Source: Pseudobacter sp.
GTDB taxonomy: Bacteria > Bacteroidota > Bacteroidia > Chitinophagales > Chitinophagaceae
Assembly: GCA_017849455.1 (NCBI GenBank)
Contig: JAFIGX010000024.1
Coordinates: forward strand, 1-64,000
DNA: 64,000 nucleotides
Direction: 5' to 3'
Shown here: one piece after another, positions 7,857-16,117 of the stretch
How positions within the stretch are numbered: the first letter of the stretch is position 1
Layout of the letters: each line of letters begins with the position of its first letter
Position numbers and translations under genes: made by a program
Notes under the pieces: model-generated
The model's database searches: none
What the model was told of the DNA's origin: nothing
What the model saw: the letters and a program-made list of their open reading frames with translations, nothing else

Positions 7857-9481
7857 TATCTCGAATATACCTTTTGCCCATCGAGCCAGGTAGAAAGTAC
7901 CTGTATGCTCAACAGCTCTGCAGGGCCCGTAGTCATCAGGTCTTTATCGGTGATGATGAAATCCGCGAGTTTACCGGGTTCGAGGCTTCCCTTTTCATGT
8001 TCTTCAAAATTGGCGCGGGCGGCCCAGATGGTGATGCCGCGCAGCGCTGCTTCACGGCTAAGTGCGTTCTCCATCTGGAACCCGGAGGCGGGCCATCCTT
8101 TGGCATCCTTGCGCACCACGGCAGCATAAAAAGTTTTGAGCGGTGAAATATCTTCCACCGGGAAATCGGTCCCCAATGGGATCCAGCCGTTCTGTTCCAG
8201 CAATTGATGATAGGCATAGGCCGATCTCACACGTTGCGGGCCCAGGCGGTCACCGGCCCAATACATATCGCTGGTGGCATGAGTAGGTTGAACGGAAGGG
8301 ATGATATTGAATTGCCCGAAGAGTGTAAGATCCTGCGGGTCTACCACCTGCGCATGTTCAATGCGCCAGCGCAGATCGTTCTTTCCTTCGAGGTATTTAG
8401 CATAGGTGTGCAGGATGGTACGGTTACCTGAATCGCCAATAGCGTGTGTGCATACCTGGAAGCCCTTATTGTGGAGCAACCCTGCCACGGAATCGAAATG
8501 AGAGGGGTTGCTAAGCAGGAATCCGCTCCAGCCTGGCTTATCAGCGTAGGGGTGCAGGAGGCAGGCTCCTCTCGATCCCAGTGCTCCATCTGCATAGAGC
8601 TTGAAGGCGCGGACATTCAGGCGATCTGTCTTGATACGCCCGTGTTTGAAAATAAAATTGTAGTTATGGTCCCGGTCGCTGAGCAAAGCGTAGATCCGCA
8701 TTTTGAGCGTGCCGGTTTTCTGAAGGCTATCTATGAACAATACATCTGTGTAATCCAATCCGCAGTCGTCGATGGTGGTTAGACCGGCGGCAAAACAATT
8801 CTGCTGTGCGTTCAGCAATGCTTTTTTCATTTGTTCAACAGTGGGTGGAGGGATGAACCGGCCTACCAGCCGGGTGGCATTATCGACGAGCATGCCTGTG
8901 AGTTGCCCATTCTCAACTTCCACTTCTCCGCCTGTGAGCGTAATGCCTGCTTTCACACCGGCCAGTTCAAGGGCATGCCGGTTGGCGATGGCGGCATGGC
9001 CGTCCACCCTGGTGAGGAACACCGGCCGGTTGGGGAACAGGGTATTGAGCTGTTCATTGGAAGGGAATTCTTTCACGGGCCAGTCGTTCTGGTCCCACCC
9101 CCTGCCGATTAGCCATCCATCGGGATGCGTTTGCGCAAAGGATTTCAATCTTTCGATGATCTCTTCCCAACTGCTGGCGCCGGTAAGGTTGGCGGTCTGC
9201 AATCCTTCTCCATAGCTCACAAAGTGCGCATGAGCATCGATGATACCCGGGTATATGAATTTTCCCTGTGCATCTTTTTTGGAGCCGGCTTCGTATCGGC
9301 TGAGCAGGTCGGCGGTCGTGCCGGTGGCGATGATCTTTCCATCCTTCACGGCCATGGCCTCTGCTTTGCTGAAGGCGGAATCGACCGTGTAAATATTGGC
9401 ATTGTACACGATCAGGTCTGCCTGCTCTTTGCCTTTGCAGGAAACGAGAAATACAATGGCCAGTACAATCATTATTCTCAT
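7856..9481 (-). CDS. YtcJ-type amidohydrolase lipoprotein
   Basis: 541 residues from ATG 9481, giving a lipoprotein signal MRIMIVLAIVFLVSC with the lipobox cysteine at 15. An upstream ATG at 9514 overlaps the preceding stop in an ATGA arrangement and would only lengthen the n-region, so the start is uncertain. The body is a metal-dependent amidohydrolase of the YtcJ (Amidohydro_3) type: DAHAHFVSYG at the first metal site, repeated EH/HA motifs including WRIEHAQVVDP and GTDFPVE near the C-terminus, and a final composite beta domain (LADFIITDKDL). Members hydrolyse amide or imide bonds of poorly known substrates. It follows the M43 protease gene directly and is probably co-transcribed. Confidence 0.88.
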   Translation of the reverse strand: MRIMIVLAIVFLVSCKGKEQADLIVYNANIYTVDSAFSKAEAMAVKDGKIIATGTTADLLSRYEAGSKKDAQGKFIYPGIIDAHAHFVSYGEGLQTANLTGASSWEEIIERLKSFAQTHPDGWLIGRGWDQNDWPVKEFPSNEQLNTLFPNRPVFLTRVDGHAAIANRHALELAGVKAGITLTGGEVEVENGQLTGMLVDNATRLVGRFIPPPTVEQMKKALLNAQQNCFAAGLTTIDDCGLDYTDVLFIDSLQKTGTLKMRIYALLSDRDHNYNFIFKHGRIKTDRLNVRAFKLYADGALGSRGACLLHPYADKPGWSGFLLSNPSHFDSVAGLLHNKGFQVCTHAIGDSGNRTILHTYAKYLEGKNDLRWRIEHAQVVDPQDLTLFGQFNIIPSVQPTHATSDMYWAGDRLGPQRVRSAYAYHQLLEQNGWIPLGTDFPVEDISPLKTFYAAVVRKDAKGWPASGFQMENALSREAALRGITIWAARANFEEHEKGSLEPGKLADFIITDKDLMTTGPAELLSIQVLSTWLDGQKVYSR

Positions 9482-9510
9482 GTGAAATGGTTGGTTTGAA
9501 TAGGCGATGA

Positions 9511-12500
9511 TCATTTTGCTTTCACCAGTTTTTGGGTGATCACTTTTTTGTCGTAGGTGAGTTGAACGATATATAATCCGTCGCTGCAGGATCCCAGGTC
9601 GATGCGCATATAACTGGAGGCATTGCCATTGAACGTGCGACTATATACCACCTGCCCGGCAGCATTGGTGATGAGGATGCGCTGGAGATCGGCCGGGGCC
9701 TGCAGGTGCCTGATCTCGAATTGCCCGTTGAATGGATTGGGCGCAATCATATACCCGTTCGCTTTCAACCGGGCCGGCAGAATAATGGGAACTACTTTGA
9801 TATTATCGAGGAAAGTATTGTTATCACGGTTGCTGGTATTTTTGAAAAAGACCTGGAATGGGTTGTTGGCGGTCACCAGGTGCGTGATCTCGATCCTTTC
9901 TTTTCTCCATTGCGAAGAAGTAGGCACAAATCCGACCTGGTCGGTCGACCGGTCGAAGGAGAGGGGCAGATCCGGCCTGCCCGTCGTTTCGAGCGCAGGT
10001 CCCCATTTCCTGTAAATGGATTGGAAATGCTGGCCACAGTCTTTGGTGAGGAGCACTTCCAGTGTATCGGTGGGCATACCAGTTTGCCCGGGGAATAATT
10101 GCGTGGCATGGGCCAGGTCGAATTCAAGGAACAGGGAATCGACGGCGCCAGCCTGCATGGGGGAAGAATAAAGTATTTCCGGTTTTCCATGACCGTTATA
10201 CCTGTAATTCCTTACCCAGGCCGAAGCGCTTCCTTCCGAAGATGCATTGGTGGTACGCTCCCAGGTATATGCCTGCCCGGATGAAATCACGAACCAGTTC
10301 GCCGGCGGGAATGCCGGAGCCTCGAAACCTTCTCTCAGCGGGCTGTTCAGCGTGCTCAAAATATTGATGTTGGAATGAAGGGTATCATTGGCCGGTTGCA
10401 GATCGGGCTGGCCATTCGATTGGGTTACATAGATGGTGAGCGTATGCGTTCCGGTGCTGATACCGCTCAACGTATTTAACGCCAGGGTGGCCGATTCTCC
10501 TCTTTGCAGGCTGCCTGTCCACGGGATGGTAGTGACAGCACCATTATCGAGCTTGTAATGGACCTGGGCTGCCGTAAGCGGGTCGGTACCGTTATTGGCA
10601 AAAGTGAATGAAGGCGCAAGCGGCGCCGTACTGCAAACGAATGGCGGGAAATGCTGCACTGAAACGGCCACGATGTCGTTGGGCAACTGTGTATGGGCTT
10701 TTACACTGATATCATCGAGATAAGTATTGTTGCCATGTGCCGTCACATTCCTGAATTTGATGAACATTTTCTGGCCAGGCAGGATGAAAGGGCTGAGGTT
10801 TACGGTATCGGTCCGCCACTGCTCCTGGTCGGTGCCGGGATTGAAGAAACTAAAAACGTCGGAGGGGACGGTCTTCAGTTTGTCGGACACTTTTTTATAG
10901 ACCAGTGTGAAATGCTGGCCTCCATCTCCCGATACATATACTTCGAGCCCATCCCAGTCCTGGGTGCTGAAACTTTTTTGCGCATGTGCCACGGCAAAAG
11001 TGAGCACTGCACTATCGTTTGCCCCGAAATCGATTGGCGGTGTGATCAGTTCATCCTGCTCACCATTTCGTGCATAATTATAATTGGCCACCGTGGCGGA
11101 GCCTGCTGCTGCTGATCCGGCCGTGGAGTTATAGGTCCAGGTGGCATTTTGTGGATTGTTGATAAACCAGTAATCGTTGACAGTGTTCAGGCGGGGCGGG
11201 AAAATACTGCTGCTGAAAGATTCAATGAATGGGGCCGTGATGGTTTGAGTGCGGATATTGATATAGGATTGTATCGTGTCGTTCTGTGGGTATTGATCGG
11301 AAATGCCGTTCGGATTGCTGGTATAGGCACGGATGGTGTGCGGGCCCATTGCGCCACTGATGGTACCTGATTTCAGTATGGTATCTCTCCCGGCCGCCAG
11401 ATCGAGGGGGAAACTGGTGACTACCGGGGCTCCGCCATCGAACTCAATGTTAAGTGTAACCGAAGTGAGGGTAGTGGTGCCATAATTCCTTACCCTGGAT
11501 TGTAGTGGTGTATTATTCACGACCGGCGATCTCGAATCGCAACGGCCCAGGGGCGACATGCTCACCAGCCAGGCATCTGTTACCGGCGCCGGGGGAGTGG
11601 TGGCAGTTGAACTGAGGAGGCCAGGGCGATACATATCGATCGTGGCCATGATACGCTCTTTTTGTCCACCGGAGAACATATACAGCGAACGGTCATCGAA
11701 ATAATTCATGAAATTCTGGTACATCATTCCATAGCTGGTGCTGGTGCAGCCGTCGGAATAGATCCCGCTCATATTTCCGTAAATGAAATCGGACCCTCCT
11801 TTCTCGGGCGGGGTATCGTCATGGGAGGCAGCGGCTGTCAGCGGCCATCCGGCCTGGATATTGAAATCATTGTTGTTGCAATAATTCACATCGCCGAAAG
11901 TGTGGTAGAGATAGAAATAATGACCTATCTCATGGGAAAGGGTAGCTCCTTCATGATAGCCCGGATAATAGGTGCGACAGGAATTGGAGCCCAGCGCATA
12001 CAGGTCGATCGCCACACCCTGCGGCCCGGTCAGCGCTGAAGTGGTATATGGAAAGGTGGCAATCCCCAACAGGCCGTCACTGAAGCTGCCGCACCAGATA
12101 TTGAGGTATTGTGAGGGGGCCCATGGATCGAGACCACCACTGGCAGTGCTTTTCAACTGGAATACTGTAACGGGTGAACCGTCGGTGCCGCCACTGAAAG
12201 TCCTGGCAGACACCCTTCTTTCAATACCCGAAGTAGGTGCATTGGCCGGCGTCTTTCTGGCGAGCACGAACTTGATGGGGACTTCACCGAGACGCGCTGC
12301 AAGTTCGGGAGCGAATAGCCCATTGTATAAGGCAGCTTTCTTTCCGGCGAAATCCCTGTTGAGGATCTCTACCTGGTCATATACATCGCGGTCGGGAATA
12401 TTGTTGAGGATGGCGGCGCTGCCTACGAGGTGGAATACAACGGGAATGACGAGTGATCCATCTCCCGATAAAGGAACTCCGCCCGGCCCGTTCAATTGCA

Positions 12501-12726
12501 AGGATTGTTGTTTGCGCTGGCGCCATGCTTCCTGGGCGAGTTCACCGGCCGCTTTCCAGCGTTGGAGGATGCCGGGGTCCTGTTGTATAATGGCGCGTTC
12601 CAGTTCCATCGTGGCGCAGCGATGCCGGGGTAATTGCTGCGTGGGCGTCTCCTGTGCATTGGACGCAAGGTCAATGAACAAAAGTGATAAGGCGATGAGC
12701 AATGTAAGTAGAGATGTTTTCAACAA
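9511..12726 (-). CDS. Secreted M43-type metalloprotease with C-terminal type IX secretion sorting domain
   Basis: 1071 residues. Signal peptide 1-25 (LASNAQ), propeptide region, then a pappalysin-like (M43) zinc protease with HEIGHYFYLYHTFGD at about 265 and a Met-turn region FMNYFDD at about 339. Two beta-rich modules of roughly 180 residues follow, each ending in YLDDISVK or FLDNIKVV (MAM/concanavalin-like), alternating with CARDB-like spacers. The last 80 residues (MIAPNPFNGQFEI ... GLYIVQL ... KLVKAK) are a Por secretion/T9SS sorting domain, so the enzyme is exported through type IX and probably anchored or released at the cell surface. There is no ATG: an in-frame stop lies four codons upstream of the only available start, TTG at 12726 or 12723. 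Confidence 0.9.
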   Translation of the reverse strand: MLKTSLLTLLIALSLLFIDLASNAQETPTQQLPRHRCATMELERAIIQQDPGILQRWKAAGELAQEAWRQRKQQSLQLNGPGGVPLSGDGSLVIPVVFHLVGSAAILNNIPDRDVYDQVEILNRDFAGKKAALYNGLFAPELAARLGEVPIKFVLARKTPANAPTSGIERRVSARTFSGGTDGSPVTVFQLKSTASGGLDPWAPSQYLNIWCGSFSDGLLGIATFPYTTSALTGPQGVAIDLYALGSNSCRTYYPGYHEGATLSHEIGHYFYLYHTFGDVNYCNNNDFNIQAGWPLTAAASHDDTPPEKGGSDFIYGNMSGIYSDGCTSTSYGMMYQNFMNYFDDRSLYMFSGGQKERIMATIDMYRPGLLSSTATTPPAPVTDAWLVSMSPLGRCDSRSPVVNNTPLQSRVRNYGTTTLTSVTLNIEFDGGAPVVTSFPLDLAAGRDTILKSGTISGAMGPHTIRAYTSNPNGISDQYPQNDTIQSYINIRTQTITAPFIESFSSSIFPPRLNTVNDYWFINNPQNATWTYNSTAGSAAAGSATVANYNYARNGEQDELITPPIDFGANDSAVLTFAVAHAQKSFSTQDWDGLEVYVSGDGGQHFTLVYKKVSDKLKTVPSDVFSFFNPGTDQEQWRTDTVNLSPFILPGQKMFIKFRNVTAHGNNTYLDDISVKAHTQLPNDIVAVSVQHFPPFVCSTAPLAPSFTFANNGTDPLTAAQVHYKLDNGAVTTIPWTGSLQRGESATLALNTLSGISTGTHTLTIYVTQSNGQPDLQPANDTLHSNINILSTLNSPLREGFEAPAFPPANWFVISSGQAYTWERTTNASSEGSASAWVRNYRYNGHGKPEILYSSPMQAGAVDSLFLEFDLAHATQLFPGQTGMPTDTLEVLLTKDCGQHFQSIYRKWGPALETTGRPDLPLSFDRSTDQVGFVPTSSQWRKERIEITHLVTANNPFQVFFKNTSNRDNNTFLDNIKVVPIILPARLKANGYMIAPNPFNGQFEIRHLQAPADLQRILITNAAGQVVYSRTFNGNASSYMRIDLGSCSDGLYIVQLTYDKKVITQKLVKAK

Positions 12727-12862
12727 CGCTGTGTTTTATAAGGGCCAGCCAATTTACCATTTTTTCAGCTTCCGGCAAGATTGGGGAGAAGGCATTAACG
12801 GAACAATATCAAAGGGTAAAACGACTAAAAAATAATGCTTAACTTGAAAGAAACCAGCTGAT

Positions 12863-13888
12863 ATGAGAAAATATTATAAGTTGTGGTTAGTGGCGCTTGC
12901 CATCATCGGCGCTTCCTGCCGCGACAGGAGCGCTTCTTCCGTTTCACCATCTGCTTATTTCAATACAGGCGATACAGGTGTACAGGTGGCCGGCATAAAA
13001 ATGATACCTGTACGAACACCTTCCGGTGTGTTCAAGGTTTGGACAAAACGTTTCGGCAACAATCCTTCCATCAAGGTATTATTGCTGCATGGCGGCCCGG
13101 CCATGACACATGAATATATGGAATGCTTCGAAAGTTTTTTTCCGAAAGAAGGGATCGAGTTCTATGAATATGATCAGTTGGGTTCCTATTATTCCGACCA
13201 GCCGAAAGACAGCAGCCTGTGGACAGTGGAGCGGTTCGTGGAAGAGGTGGAGCAGGTACGGAAAGCCCTGGGGCTCGACAATCATAATTTTTATTTACTG
13301 GGCAATTCCTGGGGAGGTATTCTCGCCATGGAATATGCACTCAAATACCAGCAACACCTGAAGGGTCTTATCATCTGCAATATGATGGCAAGCTGCCCTG
13401 AATATGGAAAATATGCTGAGAATGTATTGGCCAAACAAATGGACCCGAAGGTGCTGGACACGATCAGGATGCTGGAAGCGAAAAAGGATTTTGCCAACCC
13501 GAAATACATGGAACTGCTGCTGCCCAATTTTTACAACCAGCATTTATGCAGGCTGCCTGAATGGCCTGAACCGGTCACCAGGTGCCTCAAACACGCGAAC
13601 AATGACATCTATACGTTGATGCAGGGGCCTTCGGAATTCGGTATTGCCGGCAGGTTGGCAAACTGGGACCGCAAGACCGATCTTCCCCGCATTACGGTGC
13701 CCACGCTCACCGTAGGAGCGCGATATGATACAATGGACCCGGAACAGATGAAATGGATGAGCACCCAGGTGAAGCATGGCAGTTATTTGTATTGCCCCAA
13801 TGGCAGCCACCTCTCCATGTGGGATGATCAGCAGGTATTCATGAACGGAGTGATCGACTTTATCAGGAGAACGGATGCCGGTAAATGA
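12863..13888 (+). CDS. Alpha/beta hydrolase lipoprotein of the proline iminopeptidase type
   Basis: 341 residues with a lipoprotein signal (MRKYYKLWLVALAIIGASC, cysteine 19). The fold is alpha/beta hydrolase: LLLHGGPAMTHEY (HGGP oxyanion motif), nucleophile elbow GNSWGG with serine about 149, acid in GARYDTMDPE and histidine in PNGSHLSMW. HGGP and the overall layout are typical of proline iminopeptidases (S33), which remove N-terminal proline from peptides; related esterases share them, so the substrate is unproven. As a lipoprotein it would act in the periplasm or on the outer membrane, next to the M43 protease gene transcribed the other way. It ends 11 bp from the convergent carboxylate-amine ligase gene. 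Confidence 0.88.
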   Translation: MRKYYKLWLVALAIIGASCRDRSASSVSPSAYFNTGDTGVQVAGIKMIPVRTPSGVFKVWTKRFGNNPSIKVLLLHGGPAMTHEYMECFESFFPKEGIEFYEYDQLGSYYSDQPKDSSLWTVERFVEEVEQVRKALGLDNHNFYLLGNSWGGILAMEYALKYQQHLKGLIICNMMASCPEYGKYAENVLAKQMDPKVLDTIRMLEAKKDFANPKYMELLLPNFYNQHLCRLPEWPEPVTRCLKHANNDIYTLMQGPSEFGIAGRLANWDRKTDLPRITVPTLTVGARYDTMDPEQMKWMSTQVKHGSYLYCPNGSHLSMWDDQQVFMNGVIDFIRRTDAGK

Positions 13889-13899
13889 CTGTTGAATGT

Positions 13900-15015
13900 T
13901 CAGGTGCCTTCGAGGAATTGGGAATGGATATAATCTACCACACTGATGAGGCTGTTATTGGATTGCTCGTATACTTTCAACTGGCGGTCGGCCCCTGTGC
14001 CTTCTTCGAGTAATTTATGCACATAATTGATCGCATGCCTGCTGCCCAGGTGGTCTACTACATCATCGATGAAATCGAGCAGTTCATAGATCAATACCCG
14101 TGTATTCACTTCTTCTTCTTTCCCGAAATCGATCAACCGGCCATCGATCCCATAGCGGCTGGCCCGCCATTTGTTTTCGTTGATCAATGCCCGTGAGTAT
14201 TGGATGAAATTCAGGTTCTGCGAGCGGAGTTTATAGATCTTGGCGCAGACGCCCTGGAACAGCGCAGCGATGGCGATGGTTTCGGACACGGTCATGGGAA
14301 CATCGCAGATGCGGAACTCCACGGTATTGAAGAAAGGATGCACGCGGAGGTCCCACCATATCTTTTTGGCATTATCGATGCAATTCGTTTTTACCAGCAG
14401 CTTGATATAGTTATCGTAATCTTCGATGGTATCGAAAGTTTCCGGGATGCCGGTCCGGGGAAACTTGTCGAACACTTTTGTCCGGAACGACTTGTAGCCT
14501 GTTTGCCTGCCTTCCCAGAAGGGCGAGTTGGTGCTGAGCGCATAGATATGGGGCAGGAAATACCGGGTGGAATTGGCGATATGATTGGCCATTTCGCGGC
14601 TTTCCATTCCCACGTGAACATGCAACCCGAAGATCAGGTTGCTGCGGGCGGCTTCCTGCAGTTCGTTCACGATCTCGCTGTAGCGGACATGATCGGTGAT
14701 CAATTGACTTTCCCAATGGCTGAAAGGGTGAGTGCCTGCGGCGCCCAAATAATAGCCCAGTTCCTGACCGATACCGGCAATCGTTTTACGAAGGGTAGCC
14801 ACGTCCTTGTAAGCCTCTTCGACGTTCTGGCAGATATCGGTGCCTACTTCCACCACGGCCTGGTGCATTTCCGCTTTCACTTTGTCTTTGATCACTTTTT
14901 GTCCTTCCGTAACGATCTTCTGCTCATGGCTTCTCAGTTCGCGTGTTACAGGATCGATGACCATGTACTCTTCTTCGATGCCGAGCGTGAATTGGTTGTA
15001 TGTGATGTTTGCCAT
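13900..15015 (-). CDS. YbdK/GCS2-family carboxylate-amine ligase
   Basis: 371 residues, cytoplasmic. Glutamine-synthetase-fold ligase of the GCS2 (YbdK) family: FTLGIEEEYMVID near the N-terminus carries the metal-binding glutamates, GLHVHVGMES at about 130 and WWDLRVHPFFNTVEFRICD at about 220 are the other family motifs. E. coli YbdK has weak gamma-glutamylcysteine ligase activity, but the real substrates of most members are unknown. It starts 35 bp after the ATP-grasp gene on the same strand, so the two ligases share a transcript. A GCS2 plus ATP-grasp pair suggests stepwise assembly of a small peptide-like compound (inference from known clusters of amidoligases). Confidence 0.93.
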   Translation of the reverse strand: MANITYNQFTLGIEEEYMVIDPVTRELRSHEQKIVTEGQKVIKDKVKAEMHQAVVEVGTDICQNVEEAYKDVATLRKTIAGIGQELGYYLGAAGTHPFSHWESQLITDHVRYSEIVNELQEAARSNLIFGLHVHVGMESREMANHIANSTRYFLPHIYALSTNSPFWEGRQTGYKSFRTKVFDKFPRTGIPETFDTIEDYDNYIKLLVKTNCIDNAKKIWWDLRVHPFFNTVEFRICDVPMTVSETIAIAALFQGVCAKIYKLRSQNLNFIQYSRALINENKWRASRYGIDGRLIDFGKEEEVNTRVLIYELLDFIDDVVDHLGSRHAINYVHKLLEEGTGADRQLKVYEQSNNSLISVVDYIHSQFLEGT

Positions 15016-15050
15016 TGAAATAAAATGGGTAATGAAAATAAGGGGCCAGC

Positions 15051-16004
15051 TCAGAGCAAGGCTTTATTCGTACTGCTTCTTTTGAGATACTCACCCCAGG
15101 TGAGATTGTCCTGCCCGGGGATCTGCGCCAATGCTCTTTCGATGGCATAGGTGGCGGCGGTTTCCACCACCCAGTTGAAATTTTCTTCCCCTACACTGGG
15201 GCGGTCCGCATCGGGAGCAGGGTTACAGAAATCGATGGCGTAAGGTATGCCATCGCGTACTGCGAGCTCGACGGTATTGAAATCGTAGCCCAGGTATTGA
15301 TTGATGCGCAGTACGATATCTTCCATTTGTTTCAGCCTTTCAGCAGAGGGAGTGAAATTGCTGGAATACCGTAAGTGGTGTGGATTGCGGGGTTCATACG
15401 GCATAATGCGAACGTATTTGCCGCCGATGCAATAGCACCGGTAGTATTCTTCGAAAATGATCTCCTCCTGCAGGAGCATCACGAGCTGACCGGTCTCGCG
15501 GTGTTTCTGGAAGAAATCATCCATGTCATGCAATTTGTAAACGTTCTTCCAGCCGCCGCCGGCGAAGGGTTTCATATAAGCGGGAAAACCCACGTACCGG
15601 AAGATACCTTCCCAGTCGAGCGGATAGGTAAGATTGCTGAAAGAATCGTTGCTGGTATCTGGAGGGAGTTCATGCGACGGGAGGATCACAGTCCTGGGTA
15701 CCGGCACGCCAATTTTAACAGCCAGACAGTTATTGAAGAATTTTTCATCGGCGCTCCACCAAAAGGGATTGTTGATCACGGCAGTGCCGCTTATAGCGGC
15801 ATTTTTGAGAAAGGCCCTGTAAAATGGAACATCCTGCGAGATGCGATCGATAATAACGGAATATTCATCGGCGGCACCCTGCACTACTTTATCGATCCTG
15901 ACCGGCTCCGCTGTGATGCCTTCTATTTGTTTACTGTTCACCTGTTCTATGAAGGCCATGGGAAAAGTCCTTTCCTTTCCAAAGAGAATACCGATCTTTT
16001 TCAT
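15051..16004 (-). CDS. RimK-like ATP-grasp ligase
   Basis: 317 residues from ATG 16004 (MKKIGILFGKERTFP). The open frame continues upstream to 16169, but that part crosses the promoter. ATP-grasp motifs: NPFWWSADEKFFNNCLAVKI and VPRTVILPSH in the pre-ATP-grasp/N-terminal lobe, FPAYMKPFAGGGWKNVYK as the nucleotide loop, VMLLQEEIIFEEYYRCYCIG for the hinge, and NTVELAVRDGIPYAIDFCNPAPD providing the metal-binding acid and asparagine. Such enzymes make amide bonds through an acyl-phosphate. It is the first gene of the operon with the GCS2-type ligase and is divergent from an esterase gene. No carrier protein or transporter is adjacent, so a cytoplasmic soluble product is likely (inference). Confidence 0.88.
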   Translation of the reverse strand: MKKIGILFGKERTFPMAFIEQVNSKQIEGITAEPVRIDKVVQGAADEYSVIIDRISQDVPFYRAFLKNAAISGTAVINNPFWWSADEKFFNNCLAVKIGVPVPRTVILPSHELPPDTSNDSFSNLTYPLDWEGIFRYVGFPAYMKPFAGGGWKNVYKLHDMDDFFQKHRETGQLVMLLQEEIIFEEYYRCYCIGGKYVRIMPYEPRNPHHLRYSSNFTPSAERLKQMEDIVLRINQYLGYDFNTVELAVRDGIPYAIDFCNPAPDADRPSVGEENFNWVVETAATYAIERALAQIPGQDNLTWGEYLKRSSTNKALL

Positions 16005-16051
16005 AAGCTCGCAGTTTATTGATGAATGAAAAGTGTGGACACTGTGGTAAC

Positions 16052-16082
16052 CAAATTTATCGGAACGTCCGCGAAAAAACAA
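16052..16082 (-). promoter_or_regulatory. Promoter of the two-ligase operon
   Basis: On the minus strand TTG (16082-16080), a 20-bp spacer and a perfect TAAATTTG (16059-16052). The predicted start near 16046 gives a leader of about 40 nt to ATG 16004. It lies back to back with the esterase promoter within a 113-bp divergent intergenic region. Confidence 0.7.
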
Positions 16083-16103
16083 ATCAACCTTCAACCTTTT
16101 CCC

Positions 16104-16111
16104 TATTTTTG
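16104..16111 (+). promoter_or_regulatory. -7 element (TAttTTTG) of the esterase gene
   Basis: TATTTTTG is a perfect match to the Bacteroidota -7 element; no TTG is found at the expected distance upstream. It ends only six bases before ATG 16118, so the transcript would be leaderless or nearly so. It shares the intergenic region with the ligase operon promoter, so one regulator bound between them could control both. Confidence 0.5.
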
Positions 16112-16117
16112 ACAGAT

